The position numbers were made by a program, and so were the translations under genes. Positions 1 through 8,744 of a stretch of 51,827 nucleotides of DNA are shown here, piece by piece. Location: contig JAJECO010000069.1 of assembly GCA_022822005.1 (NCBI GenBank), positions 1 to 51,827 of the forward strand. Direction: 5' to 3'. The notes under the pieces were generated by a model that ran no database searches, was not told the DNA's origin, and saw only the letters and a list, made by a program, of their open reading frames with translations. This stretch comes from Candidatus Poribacteria bacterium. Lineage in GTDB: Bacteria > Poribacteria > WGA-4E > PCPOR2b. How positions within the stretch are numbered: position 1 is the first letter of the stretch; every line of letters begins with the position of its first letter.

Positions 1-999
1 TTTTCGAACCAATAGTGAGGTCCGGGTCAGCTTTAGGACGCGCGGATTTCCCCATAAAGCCCAGTCGTAGTCAGTATTACCGGCACCGTTACAATTGGTC
101 AGAAAGGCAACTTGGACCGTGCTACCCGCAAAATCGGAGAGGTCAATAAGGTACTCATCCCATCGGCACGCTTCGGAAACGGCTTCAAGACGACGTTGGC
201 CTGAAATTTCGATGGAAAACTGTACCCCATCAGGCTTTGTGTGCGGCAGTTCGAAATCGACGCCATCTCTCAACCCGATACTGAAATGCAAGATCAGGTT
301 TTCGTTAGACTCGACTTTCGGGAGTACCACCTCATATTGGATTCGCGCATCGCCTTCGACAGGAGGAGGTTCAAAGAGTGCTGCTTTCTTTACACCTCCA
401 GCGCTGTCCTGAGCGTTAGCGGAGGTCTGCCCAGCATCGTTTGATTGACTGTGCTGGAATTCATTGACAAAATTATATACCTCATCTATCACCCCAAAAC
501 TAAGCGGAATCTTAGGATCTTCAACTGCTTCCTCCTCGGAATCAGTTGAGTCTTCAGCCGCTGCTTCGTCTGCGGCACCTTGAACTCCTGCATCATCAAC
601 TGCAGCTGTTTCCGCGATCGGCTCCTCTGTGGAAACCCCAACAACAGCCTTCTCAGGAGATATCGTTACTTCCTCTGTACTTTCTGGGGCGGACTGGGCT
701 GCTCCGGTTGCCACACTGTCTTGAATATCGTCAGAATGTGATTCTTCATCTACTTCCACAGCTGGAGATGGTTGCGAATCCTTTTCCGCCGTTTCTTCGT
801 CGTCCTGTTGATCGCCAGTTGGCGTGCTTGTCAAATCTGAATCCTCAGCTTCATCGTCCTCGGAATCTGCGGTTGGCTCTTGTGTTTCTGCTGCTGCGTC
901 TTCTTGCGCAGCATCGTCGGGGGGATTTTCTTCAGTCCCCTCGGTATCTCCGGCATGAATAAGAGTCCATGCCAAGACGCTCTGAAAAGTTGCGAGCAT
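1..999 (-). CDS. Acidic linker plus beta-sandwich protein (3' end outside window)
   Basis: An open frame of 333 codons runs from ATG at 999 off the left edge of the window, so the C-terminus is missing. The start is fixed by a strong ribosome site, GGGAGGAG, 5 bases upstream. The N-terminus (MLATFQSVLAWTLIHAG) is only weakly hydrophobic. Residues 20 to about 165 are a low-complexity acidic stretch rich in Asp, Glu, Ala, Ser and Thr. From about residue 185 the composition becomes that of a beta-sandwich, with alternating strands and the segment NCNGAGNTDYDWALWGNPRV, which resembles galactose-binding or NPCBM-like jelly-roll modules. I do not recognise a family with certainty. A cell-surface or carbohydrate-associated role is inference from the fold impression and the neighbouring GH172 gene. 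Confidence 0.75.
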   Translation of the reverse strand, partial: MLATFQSVLAWTLIHAGDTEGTEENPPDDAAQEDAAAETQEPTADSEDDEAEDSDLTSTPTGDQQDDEETAEKDSQPSPAVEVDEESHSDDIQDSVATGAAQSAPESTEEVTISPEKAVVGVSTEEPIAETAAVDDAGVQGAADEAAAEDSTDSEEEAVEDPKIPLSFGVIDEVYNFVNEFQHSQSNDAGQTSANAQDSAGGVKKAALFEPPPVEGDARIQYEVVLPKVESNENLILHFSIGLRDGVDFELPHTKPDGVQFSIEISGQRRLEAVSEACRWDEYLIDLSDFAGSTVQVAFLTNCNGAGNTDYDWALWGNPRVLKLTRTSLLVRK

Positions 1000-1213
1000 T
1001 CAACTCCTCCCAAAGTTATATCAAATCAAAGGGTAGATGAGTAGATAAGTCCATTTGACGTTGAGTCTGTCATCGACTGTGAAATATAGCTTGGCGGGGT
1101 AACTTGCGTTTCGGACAGGTCGGGACAGCACCACATTCAGTCGGTTGCGCTGCTCTACTCTAAACCCTCATAGATAGTAGTTATTCATAAATCCAAAGAT
1201 CGGACATCGTGTG

Positions 1214-2371
1214 TTACGGCTTAGTTTTCTGCTTCTCCTCCCATTGCGCCTTTAACTGCTTCATTTCATCGTTCGGCACTGGTTCCACTTGTGGCGTTTG
1301 CGCGGTCTTATCGATAAGCCACGTTCCATCTTCAGCTTTAAGTATCGGTTTTCGTTGCTGCGCGGGCAGGATACCGAACGGTTTATGTGGCTCAAGTTGA
1401 TACCAGTAGGCGACTGAGGATGTTTCATTACGAAGGTGATTCCCATGTCCATGCTCAATGGTGGCACGAACTTCTTTTTCAAATCGAACCGGATTTTCGA
1501 GATGAAATACATAGGAGGTTTGGTAACCGTCGGTGTCTGACTCATAGATCGATGAGCCGTTGTGTTGAAATGCGTTGCGCTGCATCCCCCATGCTTGGTT
1601 GAGATAATCCTCCGAACCGGTACCGTGGAGATCGGGGGGCCATTTGTAACCATCGACCCAAATCATATCGTCCCCTTCGCCCCACCACGTCCCTTGAAAA
1701 TTGGTGATCGAAAGATTGCAGCCGATGTAGTGTCCATGTCCTTCTGCTTCAAGGATGAGGTAATTGTTGTCCCAAGCTAGCCTTTCTGCGTTGACAATGT
1801 TGGCTTCTGGTGTGTTGACTTGAATCTCGTGCCCCCATCCATCACACGGATTTTCTCGACGAAACTGCGCGTGGAAGTAAGCTACATCATCATCAAGCGG
1901 CTGGTCATAAAGTTCATAGTCGATGTAGAAGTATTGACGATGCATTTCATCGCCTTCGTTCACGAGTTCGATGCGCGCCGATTTGTTAAACGGCATCTGC
2001 ACGTAGGAATTCAGGGCACACCCGGTGTTGAATTGATTGTTCCCTGCGGTTGAAGCCGAGAACAGCAGTGACTGATAGGAATTTACAATTTCGCTGCCCA
2101 ATCCGAAAAAGTCACCGAGCGGGCAGAGGACACTGGGATGTTCCTCACCATCCCAAAATATTCGTAGTAGCACGTTCCGGTAACCATCGCGTTGGGTCAT
2201 CCAGATATGGTTGATACAGCCGGGCCCTTTGATATCAGCGAGAACGCGTGTTTCATTCGGTTCAATGTTCCAGGCATCGTTATTTCGTCCGGTTGGGTCC
2301 CACGAAGAGGCGCGCAGAGAACGTGCCCTCTTCACACGGGTTACCGAAGATAGAAGTCCCTCAACGTACAT
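1214..2371 (-). CDS. DUF2961 / glycoside hydrolase family 172 protein
   Basis: This 385-residue protein matches the DUF2961 family, now GH172, whose characterised members act on fructofuranose or arabinofuranose-containing glycans. Family hallmarks visible are WDPTGRNNDAW (residues 24-34), GPGCINHIWMT (49-59), the acidic GEGDDMIWVDG (231-241) and GTGSEDY (250-256), which contains a conserved catalytic-site Glu. No signal peptide is seen, so it is probably cytoplasmic. The start is ATG at 2371 with AAGGAG upstream. It lies 189 bases downstream of the AddB-like gene on the same strand. Substrate cannot be deduced; the length is typical of single-domain members. Confidence 0.88.
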   Translation of the reverse strand: MYVEGLLSSVTRVKRARSLRASSWDPTGRNNDAWNIEPNETRVLADIKGPGCINHIWMTQRDGYRNVLLRIFWDGEEHPSVLCPLGDFFGLGSEIVNSYQSLLFSASTAGNNQFNTGCALNSYVQMPFNKSARIELVNEGDEMHRQYFYIDYELYDQPLDDDVAYFHAQFRRENPCDGWGHEIQVNTPEANIVNAERLAWDNNYLILEAEGHGHYIGCNLSITNFQGTWWGEGDDMIWVDGYKWPPDLHGTGSEDYLNQAWGMQRNAFQHNGSSIYESDTDGYQTSYVFHLENPVRFEKEVRATIEHGHGNHLRNETSSVAYWYQLEPHKPFGILPAQQRKPILKAEDGTWLIDKTAQTPQVEPVPNDEMKQLKAQWEEKQKTKP

Positions 2372-2560
2372 AGATAATTTTGCTCCTTACCTTATAATCA
2401 ATGAGACGTGAAACACGAAAAACAGTTTGTCCATGGGTTCATTAACGTTCTCGGACCGGGTTGAACGTACAATATATCGTTGACACATCGCGTCTCGGAT
2501 AATTATAGCACATCAGTCACTGTTGTATCTACCGATGGAGATGTAAGAAATAGAGGTCTG

Positions 2561-5500
2561 TCAAGCGGGCATATCCTCCGCAATAACGCCGACACGGCAC
2601 ATACGCTTGAAGGAACAGTACCGGCAGACCTCTGTCTTGTCGTGGGAAGTCAGCGGAAAGTCTCCCTTTGCGATCGAACAGACGTAGTCGTTTGCATATC
2701 CGATACTCTTATTGATGACGGACCGGAATTCGTCAAAACTTGGCTCAGACTCCGCCTCCTCAGTTTGCGACTCGGCATTGGATAACAACTGACCGCTCCG
2801 GGACGATACGTCAAATGCGCTGCCGTTGTAATCTTCGCCGCCAATACCGAGTTCGACTTTGCTCTCCTCCTGCAAGACGTAATAGACACCTGCCACCCCC
2901 TCAACCAATTCAAGATCTCCCTCGAAACCCGGAATAGGGGATGACTGCTGCCTAAACAGCTGTTCGGCGATAGCGATGTATAGCGGCAGTTGTAGGCTAC
3001 GTCCTTCGCGGATGTCCCCCATCTTGGGGGTGTTGCGGCCTGTTTTGTAATCCCCAATGACGAATATCCCATTCCCCAATTCTACCCGATCGATTTTTCC
3101 TGACAAGAGGACCTCCCCAATCCTTATTGGTTCTTCGCTGCCGAGGAACGGGTCGGTAGACTCCATTCTATCACCGAATCCAAACCCAACTTCAAACAAA
3201 CAGGGCTGTACCTCAAGATCGCGCACTTTCTCGGCGTTAAGGAATGCGGGCAGGACGCCCGTCCTACCATGACCGCCGATCAACCGTTCGGCCTCCATTT
3301 CCCAAAACAGTTTGTCCGGCCCCTTGAGACCGAGTTCCGCTGCCCTGGCGTCAAGATGGCCCTGTGCAATCCGCTGGAGCACCGTAACAGCTTCCCCAAA
3401 CTCCGCGTCCGTACATTCAGAGATCGGCGATGCACCACGACGAGCATCGTAGAATTCAAACAGAATTTTGTGGGTTAGACTTCCTTTCTCCAAGCTGGTT
3501 AAGCCTGTTTCCTCATCTTCAAGAGACTCAATTTTCAATATTGCGCCAGAAAAATATCGAAACGGGCACTCGCCATAAGTCTCTAATCGAGTGACCGAAA
3601 AGGCTTTTTTACAATGTTGTTCGAGTGCAATGCGGCTTGTCTCGGTTAGGCAGTTCGGGTGGAGATGCCCCTCGTACTGCCGGAATTCATGCGTGGTAGT
3701 ACGACTCTTTTCCACACGAACGTTGTGCGCGATTAAATCGAGTCTCGGTAAGGTCACCGAAGGAACAGCGGGGGGCTCTACCCAATCCGTTTCCGAATGC
3801 CCCCAGACGTGCGTCCCATAATGTTTACGGAAACTCTCTGTACTGAAAAGCGTGTCATCGTCGTCCACAGCGGTGTTAATCTCAGCGACACGCTGCAGTT
3901 CTTCAGTGAACGCAGAAGGCGCCAGCTCAATGTTGTCGTCATACTGTGGACTCAGCAGATAGAGTTGTTTACGGTAGAGTGTGAGGGCTTGGTAAAAAAG
4001 GAAGCGGTCTTCTCGCAGACGATCCGATTCCATTCCCCTGTGTTCGGAAGGCAGAAAAGTGTCAGCCCGATAGACTGTAGGGAATTCGCCATCAACCAAA
4101 CCGCCTAAGACGACGATTTCAAAACAGAGATCTCTCGTCTGATCAAGTGGGAGAATACGAACCCCCTCATCGTTTGGATTTTCCCATTGAAAGACGGATT
4201 CTGAAGTCATCCATTTGAGCCAACGGATGTAGCTGTTGAGTGGATGCTGCACATTCGTTTCAGGGGTCATTTTCAGGAATTCAACCAACTCGTCAATGAG
4301 TCTGAGAAATTCGCGATAGGCGTTTATCTTGTGCACGGCGAATCTCGTCTTGAACTCCCAGCTACCCTTCAAAATCTGCTGAGGAACTTTTAAATTGTTC
4401 ATCAATCGACCACAGGATTCTCGAAATCCGTCTGGTGAAAGATCCGTGTTTAAACCGCAACTGCCAATCACGGAATCCAAATCATCTATCTGAAAATAGG
4501 GACTCCGCTCAACCCTCTTTCGAGTTTCGGGAAGTGTACTGCCTTGAAGCAGCTCAAATAACGTAAAGATTGACGCAATGACCGTAGACTTTTCAAGGCT
4601 CTCACTCCAGCCTAAAATGTAGGGAATACCGTGAAGCGGAAAGAGCTCGCGAATAAGCGGCACATAGATGTCTAGGCTATTAAAGGTGACGCATATTTGG
4701 TCTAGGGCGAGTGCGGGTTGGTCTAATGCCAGTCGCTTAATTAATCTGGCGATTTCCTCTACCTCTTGGACCCGGTTTGGTGGGGATAGTAAGGTGATCT
4801 GATCGGTAAGTGCCAGTTTGCCGATTGCAGAACCCTCTCCCAGATCCGTACGAAACAGATTGCCAGCGAAGTGCTGGTTACGGGGGACGCCAGAGTTTTC
4901 TACCTGCTCACTGTGTCCCTCAAATCCATAACCCAAGAATTGGTCGTAAGTGGTTTTGATATGCCCAAAAAGAGACTCGTTCTGTTCGTCGAAGTCAAGA
5001 AGAATCGCCACATTCACTGTCGGCAGGTTGGCAATCCTGCTCAGGATTAGATGATCGTGAGGAAGGAACACATCAAAACCAGTAACAACGACCAGATCGA
5101 GCTTGGGAAAAACTCGCCTCATCAACCTTTCTGCACGGTCTGGACTCTCCGCAAGTCCTTCGGCAACGGCGCTATGGATGCCGGCGCGATCGACCCACTG
5201 CGTGCCAAACCGTGCCTCGTACGCCCTATAAAACGCAATCAAATCAGCCAGTCTATTTGGAGCATCTCCATCGGCTGACTCCAAACTTTCGTTTAGCTGG
5301 TGCCACTCCACGCCAGTTGCCCTGAGTTGGTTGACTGCTCCCCGCAACTGCCTTGCAGTTCCTTGCGGGACACGAGTCTCCGACTGTGGGTTCAGAAACG
5401 GGAGTTGTTCCTGCTGCATGATGTCGTGTGTCCATACCGTTTGGATTCCCACACCGGTGTGTCTGCGTCCTGTGTCCAGGCGTACATACAATTGCCTGAC

Positions 5501-5701
5501 CAAATTTTCGAGGGTGTAGATGTTCAAACCTGTAATGGCTCGGTTTGGGGTATTGCTGAGGTATTCGCGGTGCCATTTGAGGCGGGCATGGTCTGTGGGA
5601 ACGATATGCAGAAACGTGTCCGCACAACCGGCCTCAAGGCGGGAACGGATCTCATGATCGATTGGTAGGGGTACGTGTCCTTTGGTCAGCGTGGTTATCA
5701 T
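2561..5701 (-). CDS. AddB-like PD-(D/E)XK nuclease with degenerate helicase fold
   Basis: This 1046-residue protein has the layout of AddB/RexB-type exonuclease subunits used in double-strand-break processing. Residues 1 to about 690 look like a UvrD-fold helicase region, with a UvrD-like C-terminal segment (VVLGGLVDGEFP near 530-541), but no GxxGxGK Walker A is present near the N-terminus. The C-terminal nuclease is complete: GxLxH-like GSLTHK (740-745), D871 in GKIDR, D884 and K886 in DYKTG, and Q904 in the QLPLY motif. Cys712, Cys1026, Cys1029 and Cys1035 (spacing C-X2-C-X5-C at the end) match an iron-sulfur staple. No AddA partner is in the window. A TTGATA-17-TATAAT promoter lies about 115 bases upstream. 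The symbol addB is plausible but orthology is unproven. Confidence 0.82.
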   Translation of the reverse strand: MITTLTKGHVPLPIDHEIRSRLEAGCADTFLHIVPTDHARLKWHREYLSNTPNRAITGLNIYTLENLVRQLYVRLDTGRRHTGVGIQTVWTHDIMQQEQLPFLNPQSETRVPQGTARQLRGAVNQLRATGVEWHQLNESLESADGDAPNRLADLIAFYRAYEARFGTQWVDRAGIHSAVAEGLAESPDRAERLMRRVFPKLDLVVVTGFDVFLPHDHLILSRIANLPTVNVAILLDFDEQNESLFGHIKTTYDQFLGYGFEGHSEQVENSGVPRNQHFAGNLFRTDLGEGSAIGKLALTDQITLLSPPNRVQEVEEIARLIKRLALDQPALALDQICVTFNSLDIYVPLIRELFPLHGIPYILGWSESLEKSTVIASIFTLFELLQGSTLPETRKRVERSPYFQIDDLDSVIGSCGLNTDLSPDGFRESCGRLMNNLKVPQQILKGSWEFKTRFAVHKINAYREFLRLIDELVEFLKMTPETNVQHPLNSYIRWLKWMTSESVFQWENPNDEGVRILPLDQTRDLCFEIVVLGGLVDGEFPTVYRADTFLPSEHRGMESDRLREDRFLFYQALTLYRKQLYLLSPQYDDNIELAPSAFTEELQRVAEINTAVDDDDTLFSTESFRKHYGTHVWGHSETDWVEPPAVPSVTLPRLDLIAHNVRVEKSRTTTHEFRQYEGHLHPNCLTETSRIALEQHCKKAFSVTRLETYGECPFRYFSGAILKIESLEDEETGLTSLEKGSLTHKILFEFYDARRGASPISECTDAEFGEAVTVLQRIAQGHLDARAAELGLKGPDKLFWEMEAERLIGGHGRTGVLPAFLNAEKVRDLEVQPCLFEVGFGFGDRMESTDPFLGSEEPIRIGEVLLSGKIDRVELGNGIFVIGDYKTGRNTPKMGDIREGRSLQLPLYIAIAEQLFRQQSSPIPGFEGDLELVEGVAGVYYVLQEESKVELGIGGEDYNGSAFDVSSRSGQLLSNAESQTEEAESEPSFDEFRSVINKSIGYANDYVCSIAKGDFPLTSHDKTEVCRYCSFKRMCRVGVIAEDMPA

Positions 5702-5814
5702 GCTCTCAGTCGGGATGTGAAGAAATATAGCGCTCGGATTATTATGATTTCATGAATTGGATTTCTCGTTGGCTTGCTGATGGATCTACACATTTGCAAC
5801 CTAAGTTGTTCAAC

Positions 5815-5843
5815 ATTATAGCATAACTCTCATGGTGTATCAA
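5815..5843 (-). promoter_or_regulatory. Sigma-70 promoter for the AddB-like gene
   Basis: On the minus strand TTGATA (5843-5838) and TATAAT (5820-5815) are separated by 17 bases. The -10 matches consensus exactly and the -35 matches 5 of 6. It would give a leader of about 110 bases before the start at 5701. The plus-strand gene at 5947 is divergent. Confidence 0.65.
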
Positions 5844-5946
5844 GAGACTCAGAAACTTGTAACATCGAAATTTGTGATGTGGTATTATAGTCGGTGGACT
5901 TCAAATGATAACTTCCTCGTAGCCAAAGCAATCGAAAGGATAGAAA

Positions 5947-6969
5947 ATGTCAAGAAAGTTGAAAGTAGCAGCAGTAGGATGTGGTGTAATTGGAAGGCGG
6001 CATCAGCTTGGGTACCTCGAACATCCCCAAGCGGAACTCGTTGCTGTTTGTGATATTGATGCAGAAAAAGCGAAAAGTCGCGCCCAAGAACTCGGTGTCC
6101 CGAATTGGTATCCGTCAATCCAAGAGATGGTGGCGAATGAAGAGTGTGATGCGATTGATGTTGTTACAGCAGACCACCTGCACTTTGAACCGGTCATCGA
6201 ATGCTTGGAAGCCGGGAAGCATGTGATGTGCGAGAAACCGTTGTCACTTAAAATTGGTGAAGCAGAACAGATGGTCGCAAAGGCAGAGGAGAAAGGTGTG
6301 CACCTCGCCATCGACTACAACCGCCGATTTGCACCGGGATATGCGAAGGCACGGGAATGGTTTGATAACGGCGAATGCGGACAGATTGCCTACATCGACA
6401 TGAAGTTGTCACAGGGCGGACCAGTCTCAACGTGGAAGGGTCCTTACTATCTGCTGTATGAACTTCAGACCCACGCCATTGATTTGTTACGCTGGTTTGG
6501 CGGTGAAATCGTAGCGGTCTGCGTACAGATGGCGCATCCGCGCATAAAAGATGCCAATCCCGATGAGGATCCGTGTTGGACGAGTATGGCAATCTCTGCA
6601 CGATATGAAACCGACGCTGTCGCTTCACTGCTCGCCAGCTGGGACAGTGATTTCACGCATCCCATCGAACGCTTGGAAATCTGTGGATCGGATGCAGAGA
6701 TTGTTGTAGATAATGTCCTCAGCCTTGCAACTCTGATGCGGCGCGAGGATTCGGTTGTAGAGGAATATCGTCCTTCCATTTTTCGGATGGAGGAGCTCGC
6801 TTTCGACGGCACCTTTGCGTGGCGCGTTAAAGCGTTTGTCGATGATCTCCTCGCCGACCGCCCACCGCTGCCATCGGGGCGGGATGGACTTCAGGCGTTG
6901 CGTGTTGTGGAAGCCATCGTGCAGTCTTGGGAGGAGAAACGGGAGGTTGCTGTCCAACGGGACGAATGA
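5947..6969 (+). CDS. Gfo/Idh/MocA family NAD(P)-dependent oxidoreductase
   Basis: A 340-residue oxidoreductase of the Gfo/Idh/MocA family, which oxidises or reduces sugars and cyclitols. The N-terminal Rossmann fold has GCGVIG at 11-16 and the acidic dinucleotide-ribose region VCDIDAEKA near 34-42. The family EKP motif is at 96-98, and the catalytic-type His176 and Asp179 lie in THAIDLLRW. Length is typical. The start is supported by GAAAGGATAG a few bases upstream. It stands alone between the divergent AddB-like gene and a kinase gene 49 bases downstream. The substrate cannot be assigned because this family is functionally very broad. Confidence 0.9.
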   Translation: MSRKLKVAAVGCGVIGRRHQLGYLEHPQAELVAVCDIDAEKAKSRAQELGVPNWYPSIQEMVANEECDAIDVVTADHLHFEPVIECLEAGKHVMCEKPLSLKIGEAEQMVAKAEEKGVHLAIDYNRRFAPGYAKAREWFDNGECGQIAYIDMKLSQGGPVSTWKGPYYLLYELQTHAIDLLRWFGGEIVAVCVQMAHPRIKDANPDEDPCWTSMAISARYETDAVASLLASWDSDFTHPIERLEICGSDAEIVVDNVLSLATLMRREDSVVEEYRPSIFRMEELAFDGTFAWRVKAFVDDLLADRPPLPSGRDGLQALRVVEAIVQSWEEKREVAVQRDE

Positions 6970-7018
6970 TGTTAGCATTAGCACCGCAAATTGTCCGAAT
7001 CAGGATTTTCAGAATTAG

Positions 7019-7702
7019 ATGAAAACCAAACTCCTCCTCTTCTACGGTCCCGGCTCCGGATCAGGGAAATCCACACTTTCCCGTCTCATCCATGATACAC
7101 TACAGGAAAAGGGGATAAGGATCAAGTATGTTGCCGAAAGCGATGTCCTACATTTAGACGCTTTTGCTCCCTACGTGGAGGAGGTCAAGCAGAACAACCC
7201 GGGTAACCTCAAGGCGTTGCTTTCGTCATGCAAGCACTTTATTGATGCGTGCACTCAATCCGACCAAGTGTATGTCGTGGATTCCATTCTTCCATGTACC
7301 GACTGGCTTGTTACCGCGGGGTGTACCAGAAGGCAAGTTCTACGGTTCCATACCCAACTCAACCAACTCATGGCACCGCTAAATCCAATCCAGATTTTTT
7401 TGACAGGCGATACGGAGATCCTTCTCACACGAGCCATAAAAGATCGAGGTGAGAACTGGGCGAAGTCCTTGGCGCAAGAAAGATGTAACAGTGACAATAT
7501 ACGAGACCTGATCACCTATTTCAATCAGATGGGTAAAGTCGCCTCTGAGTTGTTGACTGATTGGCCTTTCAAACAGATTGTGTTAGACACAACAGAACGT
7601 GACGTGCCAACCTGTGCCAAGGAAATACTGGAGCAGCTTGATCTCAATGAAAATTGTCACGCAGAACATCTGCAAAGCGCCCAACAGGGCACGGGTAGGT
7701 AA
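7019..7702 (+). CDS. P-loop kinase-like ATP-binding protein, function unknown
   Basis: A 227-residue P-loop NTPase. Walker A is GPGSGSGKST at residues 10-19, followed by an alpha/beta layout typical of small-molecule kinases. VYVVDSILPC in the middle could serve as Walker B, and an Arg-rich lid-like stretch (TRAIKDRGENW) follows. The size and arrangement resemble nucleoside or antibiotic kinases, but no substrate motif is recognisable. It ends one base before the acetyltransferase gene, so the two are almost certainly co-translated. No ribosome site is obvious just before the ATG, so the start is moderately sure. Confidence 0.75.
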   Translation: MKTKLLLFYGPGSGSGKSTLSRLIHDTLQEKGIRIKYVAESDVLHLDAFAPYVEEVKQNNPGNLKALLSSCKHFIDACTQSDQVYVVDSILPCTDWLVTAGCTRRQVLRFHTQLNQLMAPLNPIQIFLTGDTEILLTRAIKDRGENWAKSLAQERCNSDNIRDLITYFNQMGKVASELLTDWPFKQIVLDTTERDVPTCAKEILEQLDLNENCHAEHLQSAQQGTGR

Positions 7703-7703
7703 T

Positions 7704-8639
7704 ATGACCTCGCATCCGTTTGAAAGTAACAGGGATATGGAGAGGGTCATAGAACTATTGCTCACCTGCAAAGCGAACCAAAGTATTGACCATTTTCTGC
7801 CGTTTATGCTGAGGCACCTATTAACATCTAACTCCGCCCTGTCGTCAACTTCCATAAACCTCGCGACTGATGTGCGGATTTGGAAGGAAAGTAATGGAAC
7901 TGTATGCGGCTTTGCACTGGTTGATCTATCCGTTTGGGGGCTGTTTTACTTGGTGGGACCGAGTGAAGAAGGCGGAGAACTGGAACAAGAGATCTTGGCT
8001 TGGGCATGTGGCAGGGCAAGCCACATCCGTCGAGGCAAGCCTATCTCCTTTAGGTGCAGAAGAGTCCGAGAGGATAATCCCAAAAGGATTTCATCGCTTG
8101 AACGACAGGGATTTCGACGCGACAATGACAGACAGGGGCTGCGGATGATTCGACGCTTAGATGATGTCCCGCTTGATAGGTCTCTTGCTCCACAAGGATT
8201 TAAGATTCGTCATCTATCTGGATCAGATGAAATAGAGGCGTATGTCGCATTAGTGAATTCTGCTATCCCAAAGGCGACGTCGGTTGAAACACACCAGAAG
8301 TGGATGGAGACCCCCGAATACACCCCTGAATTAGATCTGATTGTTGTTGCTGATGATGGGACCTTCGCTGCCTTCTGCCAATGCTACTACGATCCACTGG
8401 ACCTGATGCACTCTGAGCGTAGGGAGGGATGGACAGATCCTATTGGGACCGCTCCAAGATACAGGGAAAAAGGGCTCGCTCGCGCTATTGTCTTAGAAGG
8501 TCTCTGGCGGTTAAAGAGCAGAGGGATTGAAGACGCTGTGTTAGGTGTTGCAGGTAGTAATGAAGTGGCGCGGAAACTGTACGAATCTATCGGCTATCGT
8601 ACAATCTACAAAATGTATGACTATGTGAAGGTGCTGTAA
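7704..8639 (+). CDS. Tandem GNAT-family N-acetyltransferase
   Basis: I start this gene at ATG 7704, one base after the upstream kinase stop, because GGGTAGG sits just before it and the kinase-overlapping upstream codons lack family character. The product is then 311 residues. Two GNAT-like halves are visible: a degenerate N-terminal half (to about 150) and a C-terminal half with the acetyl-CoA loop in IGTAPRYREKGLARAIV (R-x-x-G-L-A pattern), followed by GVAGSNEVARKLYESIGY, typical of the domain end. This layout resembles mycothiol-synthase-like double GNAT proteins. The acceptor is unknown; coupling to the kinase suggests they modify the same small molecule, which is inference. Confidence 0.82.
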   Translation: MTSHPFESNRDMERVIELLLTCKANQSIDHFLPFMLRHLLTSNSALSSTSINLATDVRIWKESNGTVCGFALVDLSVWGLFYLVGPSEEGGELEQEILAWACGRASHIRRGKPISFRCRRVREDNPKRISSLERQGFRRDNDRQGLRMIRRLDDVPLDRSLAPQGFKIRHLSGSDEIEAYVALVNSAIPKATSVETHQKWMETPEYTPELDLIVVADDGTFAAFCQCYYDPLDLMHSERREGWTDPIGTAPRYREKGLARAIVLEGLWRLKSRGIEDAVLGVAGSNEVARKLYESIGYRTIYKMYDYVKVL

Positions 8640-8744
8640 ATTGGCATTGCTTTCAGTTGAGAGTACTTTTGCTGTACATGTCTATGAAATCCAATTTTGT
8701 TGATATCAGCGTCCTCCAATTGTCGTAGAAACTGATGCTGTTTA

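Noticed and set aside
1021-1170. Minus-strand open stretch of about 48 codons between GH172 and the first gene, reading like a protein C-terminus (YPAKLYFTVDDRLNVKW, then a stop)
   Set aside because: It has no credible start or ribosome site and no recognised family. It may be a gene remnant, but the evidence is too thin for a feature.
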